Positions 38,077 to 41,137 of a DNA stretch of 41,137 bases are shown here, one piece after another (the first letter of the stretch is position 1; each line of letters begins with the position of its first letter). A model generated the notes under the pieces. That model was not told the origin of the DNA, did not search any database, and saw nothing but the letters and a program-made list of their open reading frames with translations. The stretch is from positions 1 to 41,137 of the forward strand of contig CANRBS010000006.1 of NCBI GenBank assembly GCA_947628895.1, in the 5' to 3' direction. A program made the translations under genes and the position numbers. Source of the DNA: an uncultured Bacilli bacterium (GTDB taxonomy: Bacteria; Bacillota_I; Bacilli_A; RF39; UBA660).

Positions 38077-39432
38077 ATGAACAATGATGTATATATTAGA
38101 AATACAAAAATATATAATTATGATAATAGTACAATGTTTAATCCTAGTGAAAAATATCCCGAAGGATTAGATATTAAAATTAAAAGTGATAAAAAAATAT
38201 ATGATGAAATTCGTAATTTGTTTATTGATATGGAATTTGATAAAAAAAATATTGGTAAAAAATCATGGAATCCTTTTAAAGATTTTATAAAAAGTGGAGA
38301 TAATGTTGTTATAAAACCTAATTTAGTTAGTGATAATAATCCTATAGATAATAATACAGATTGCTTGATTACTAACTTTTCTGTTATAAGACCTATAATA
38401 GACTATACATTAAAAGTAATTGGAAAAAGTGGAACATTGATTGTTGGTGATGCTCCGGTTCAAGAATGTATTTTTGAAAAAGTAATAAAAATAAATGGAT
38501 TAGAAGATGCAATTAATACTTATAATCAAATGGGCTATAATATAAAATTAGTTGACTTGCGTAAACATCAAAATCCGGATTTAGAATGTAAAATAGTTGC
38601 TATAAATAATGATAGTTCTTTATGTGAACTTGATAATTATTGTAAAAAATATGCTATAACTAATTATGATTTAAGAAAGATGCATGATCATCATCATAAA
38701 GGAGTTCATGAATATTTATTGCCTAATTATATTTTAAATGCTAATGTTATAATTAATGTTCCTAAACCTAAAACTCATAGAAAAGCAGGAATTACTGCAT
38801 GTATGAAAAATTTTATAGGTGCTAATAGTTTAAAAGAATTTATTCCTCATCATAGAAATGGAAGTATACATGAAAATGGTGATGAATTTCCTGAAAAAAA
38901 TTTATTAAAAAAAGTCCAATCTAATATAAAAAATTATATGTATACTAGAAACATAATAGTAAGAGGTTTAAATAAATCATTACTTTTTATGGAAAAAAAG
39001 TTTAATTTGGATAAATATTTAGAAGGAAGCTGGTATGGAAATGATACAATATGGAGAACGATTTTAGATATTAATAAAGTTATATTGTATGCTGATAAGG
39101 ATGGAAAGCTAGAAGACAGTCAACAAAGAATAATATTTAATCTTGCTGATATGATTATAGGCGGAGAAAAAGAAGGACCATTATGCCCATCTCCAAAGAA
39201 ATCTGGAATATTAGTTGCAGGTTTTAATCAATTAAATATGGATAAAACCATTTGTCAAATTATGGGATTTAATCCTAAAAAAATCAAGTATATTTTAGAA
39301 GGTTATAATTTGAAAAAATATAAAATTTCGTTTTCAAAAAAATATAAAAATATATGTAATGAAAAATTAGAAAATTTAAATCAAAAATTTATACCAACAG
39401 AGGGGTGGGCTGATTATTTATTAGATAAATAA
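38077..39432 (+). CDS. DUF362-domain protein
   Basis: VVIKPNLVSDNNP...IIDYTLKVIGKSGTLIVGDAPVQ...NVPKPKTHRKAGITACMKNFIG. Confidence 0.8.
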   Translation: MNNDVYIRNTKIYNYDNSTMFNPSEKYPEGLDIKIKSDKKIYDEIRNLFIDMEFDKKNIGKKSWNPFKDFIKSGDNVVIKPNLVSDNNPIDNNTDCLITNFSVIRPIIDYTLKVIGKSGTLIVGDAPVQECIFEKVIKINGLEDAINTYNQMGYNIKLVDLRKHQNPDLECKIVAINNDSSLCELDNYCKKYAITNYDLRKMHDHHHKGVHEYLLPNYILNANVIINVPKPKTHRKAGITACMKNFIGANSLKEFIPHHRNGSIHENGDEFPEKNLLKKVQSNIKNYMYTRNIIVRGLNKSLLFMEKKFNLDKYLEGSWYGNDTIWRTILDINKVILYADKDGKLEDSQQRIIFNLADMIIGGEKEGPLCPSPKKSGILVAGFNQLNMDKTICQIMGFNPKKIKYILEGYNLKKYKISFSKKYKNICNEKLENLNQKFIPTEGWADYLLDK

Positions 39433-39473
39433 AAATAATTATTTTAAGGAGATAGTCAAAGTAGGTGAAACAA

Positions 39474-40970
39474 ATGAGTGAAAAAAAAATTATATTGCGA
39501 AATATATTTTCTTCTTTAATTGAGAAAATTGTATCTACAATTTATGGAATAATAATTCCAATTTTAATTATTAAACAATATGGTTCTGAAGTTAACGGAT
39601 TAGTTTCATCAATTACTCAATTTATATCATATATAGTTTTATTAGAATTTGGTATTGGTCCAGTTGTTAAATATGCATTTTTTAAGCCCTTAATTAATAA
39701 AAATGCAAATGAAGTAAATAAGGTACTTGGAGCTACAGATAGATTCTTTAAGAGAATTGCTGGAATATTTATAATATATTTAATTCTTTTATGTGTTATA
39801 TATCCTCATATAATTGATGGCTTTAATTATTGGTATACTGTTTCATTAATTATAATTATAGGTGTTAGTAGATTATTTGAATATTTTTTAGGAATGACTT
39901 ATAGTTTATTTTTACAAGCAGATCAAAAAAATTATGTTATTGATTATACTACTACGGTTGCTTATATATTAAGTATTATTTTAATATTAATATTATTAAA
40001 ATTAAATTTCAGTATTCAAATTGTAAAACTTATTGGTTCTCTTGCTTATATAATAAGGCCTATTGTATTAAAAATTTATTTTAAACACAAATATAAATAT
40101 AAAATTTTAAAGAAAGATAACTATAAATTGCCACAGCAATGGGATGCATTATTTCATCATATTGCTGCTACAGTCCAATCAAATGTTGATGTTGTAGTTT
40201 TAACTATATTCAACACATTATCAAATGTTTCAATATATTATGTCTATAGTTTAATCACTAATGGGTTAAGAACTATTATTCTTTCATTAACTAATGGCAT
40301 AGATGCTTTCTTTGGAAAAGTATTAATTAATGATTCAGAAGAATCAGTTAAAAATAAATTTGAAATATATACATTTTTTTTCTATACAATAACAACCATC
40401 ATTTTATCTTCTTCAATAGTTTTAATCATACCATTTATAAGTGTTTATACTAAAGGTATAACTGATGCTAATTATATAAATGAAATTTTTGCTTATGTTA
40501 TGATTTTTGCAGAGTATACATTTGTTATTAGATATCCATTTTCGGATTTAACTTTTGCTAAAGGGCATTTTAAGCAAACCAAAAATTTTTCTATAGTAGA
40601 ACCAATCGTTAATATAATACTATCTATTATATTTGTAATAAAATTTGGTTTAGTAGGAGTTGCACTTGGAACACTTATTTCAATGGCAATTAGAACAATT
40701 GGATTTATAGTATATGCTTCAAAAAACATTTTAAATGTTAAAGTTAGTAATAGCTTTAAAATAATAATTATTTCATATATTGAAATGATAATAATCTTTA
40801 TAGTACATATTTTAATTGGAAATGTAAATGTTATTAATTATTTTGAATGGATTAAATTAGGATTAATTGTCTTCATTATTATTTCAATATTTATTATAAC
40901 AGTAAATTGTTTATTATTAAAAAATACTTCAAAAAAAATATTTAATATTTTAAAAATCAAAAAAAAGTAA
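39474..40970 (+). CDS. MOP-superfamily oligosaccharide flippase (Wzx-like)
   Basis: 14-TM-like polytopic protein; IFSSLIEKIVSTIYGIIIPILIIKQYGSEVNGLVSSITQFISY; ATG at 39474 preferred over GTG at 39465. Confidence 0.9.
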   Translation: MSEKKIILRNIFSSLIEKIVSTIYGIIIPILIIKQYGSEVNGLVSSITQFISYIVLLEFGIGPVVKYAFFKPLINKNANEVNKVLGATDRFFKRIAGIFIIYLILLCVIYPHIIDGFNYWYTVSLIIIIGVSRLFEYFLGMTYSLFLQADQKNYVIDYTTTVAYILSIILILILLKLNFSIQIVKLIGSLAYIIRPIVLKIYFKHKYKYKILKKDNYKLPQQWDALFHHIAATVQSNVDVVVLTIFNTLSNVSIYYVYSLITNGLRTIILSLTNGIDAFFGKVLINDSEESVKNKFEIYTFFFYTITTIILSSSIVLIIPFISVYTKGITDANYINEIFAYVMIFAEYTFVIRYPFSDLTFAKGHFKQTKNFSIVEPIVNIILSIIFVIKFGLVGVALGTLISMAIRTIGFIVYASKNILNVKVSNSFKIIIISYIEMIIIFIVHILIGNVNVINYFEWIKLGLIVFIIISIFIITVNCLLLKNTSKKIFNILKIKKK

Positions 40971-40990
40971 TATATATATATATAATTATT

Positions 40991-41016
40991 GGTACATTAA
41001 AATGTACTTTTTTTTA
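40991..41016 (+). terminator. terminator ending glycan cluster
   Basis: GTACATT-AA-AATGTAC followed by TTTTTTTT. Confidence 0.85.
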
Positions 41017-41137
41017 TTTTGTATTTAAAATCTTTATTTTATAAATAAAAAACTTTAAACTTATTAATTAAAAAGTCAAGTGCAACTTTTAGAATAATCA
41101 ATAATAAGTATAAAAAGCGATTTATGCCGAGAAAACT

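Noticed and set aside
24636-40729. Minus-strand ORFs at 24636, 26439, 27423, 31414, 32012, 36148, 37044, 40493
   Set aside because: All antisense to clear glycan-cluster genes; none has a recognisable domain or RBS.

Overview
AT-rich, single-orientation bacterial segment (Firmicutes/Mollicutes-like gut lineage by codon usage and gene content; taxonomy is inference). Three zones. (1) ~1-9.4 kb: mostly core genes: membrane/secreted unknowns, a STAS-domain protein coupled to a SigF/SigB-like sigma factor with no kinase gene, a DUF4143-type ATPase cassette with a striking 23-bp iteron array at its promoter, cdsA, rseP, an HD-domain protein and tRNA-Arg(CCT). (2) ~9.4-15.4 kb: accessory island: an unknown two-gene cassette after the tRNA, two near-identical class II-like Fic genes with a mosaic identity pattern, a degraded AbiEii-like remnant beside a long palindrome, a YkgJ-type Cys-cluster protein and a SWIM-zinc-finger protein. 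(3) ~15.4-41 kb: a large surface-glycan/phosphonate locus: PEP mutase (fused to a nucleotidyltransferase), phosphonopyruvate decarboxylase, a PntC/LicC-like cytidylyltransferase, a phosphonoacetaldehyde-reductase-like Fe-ADH, an alkaline-phosphatase/sulfatase-superfamily membrane transferase, a YidC/Oxa1-TagF-like fusion protein, GT-C, UbiA (DPPR-synthase-like)+HAD phosphatase, priming sugar transferase, LCP ligase, Ugd, GTs, FAD enzyme, large HAD protein, a Wzy-TupA(ATP-grasp) fusion, DUF362 and a Wzx flippase. Best candidate for an undescribed system: nucleotide-activated hydroxyethylphosphonate plus the YidC-TagF fusion and its neighbours, possibly decorating a surface polymer. All assignments come from reading motifs by eye; no database searches were run.
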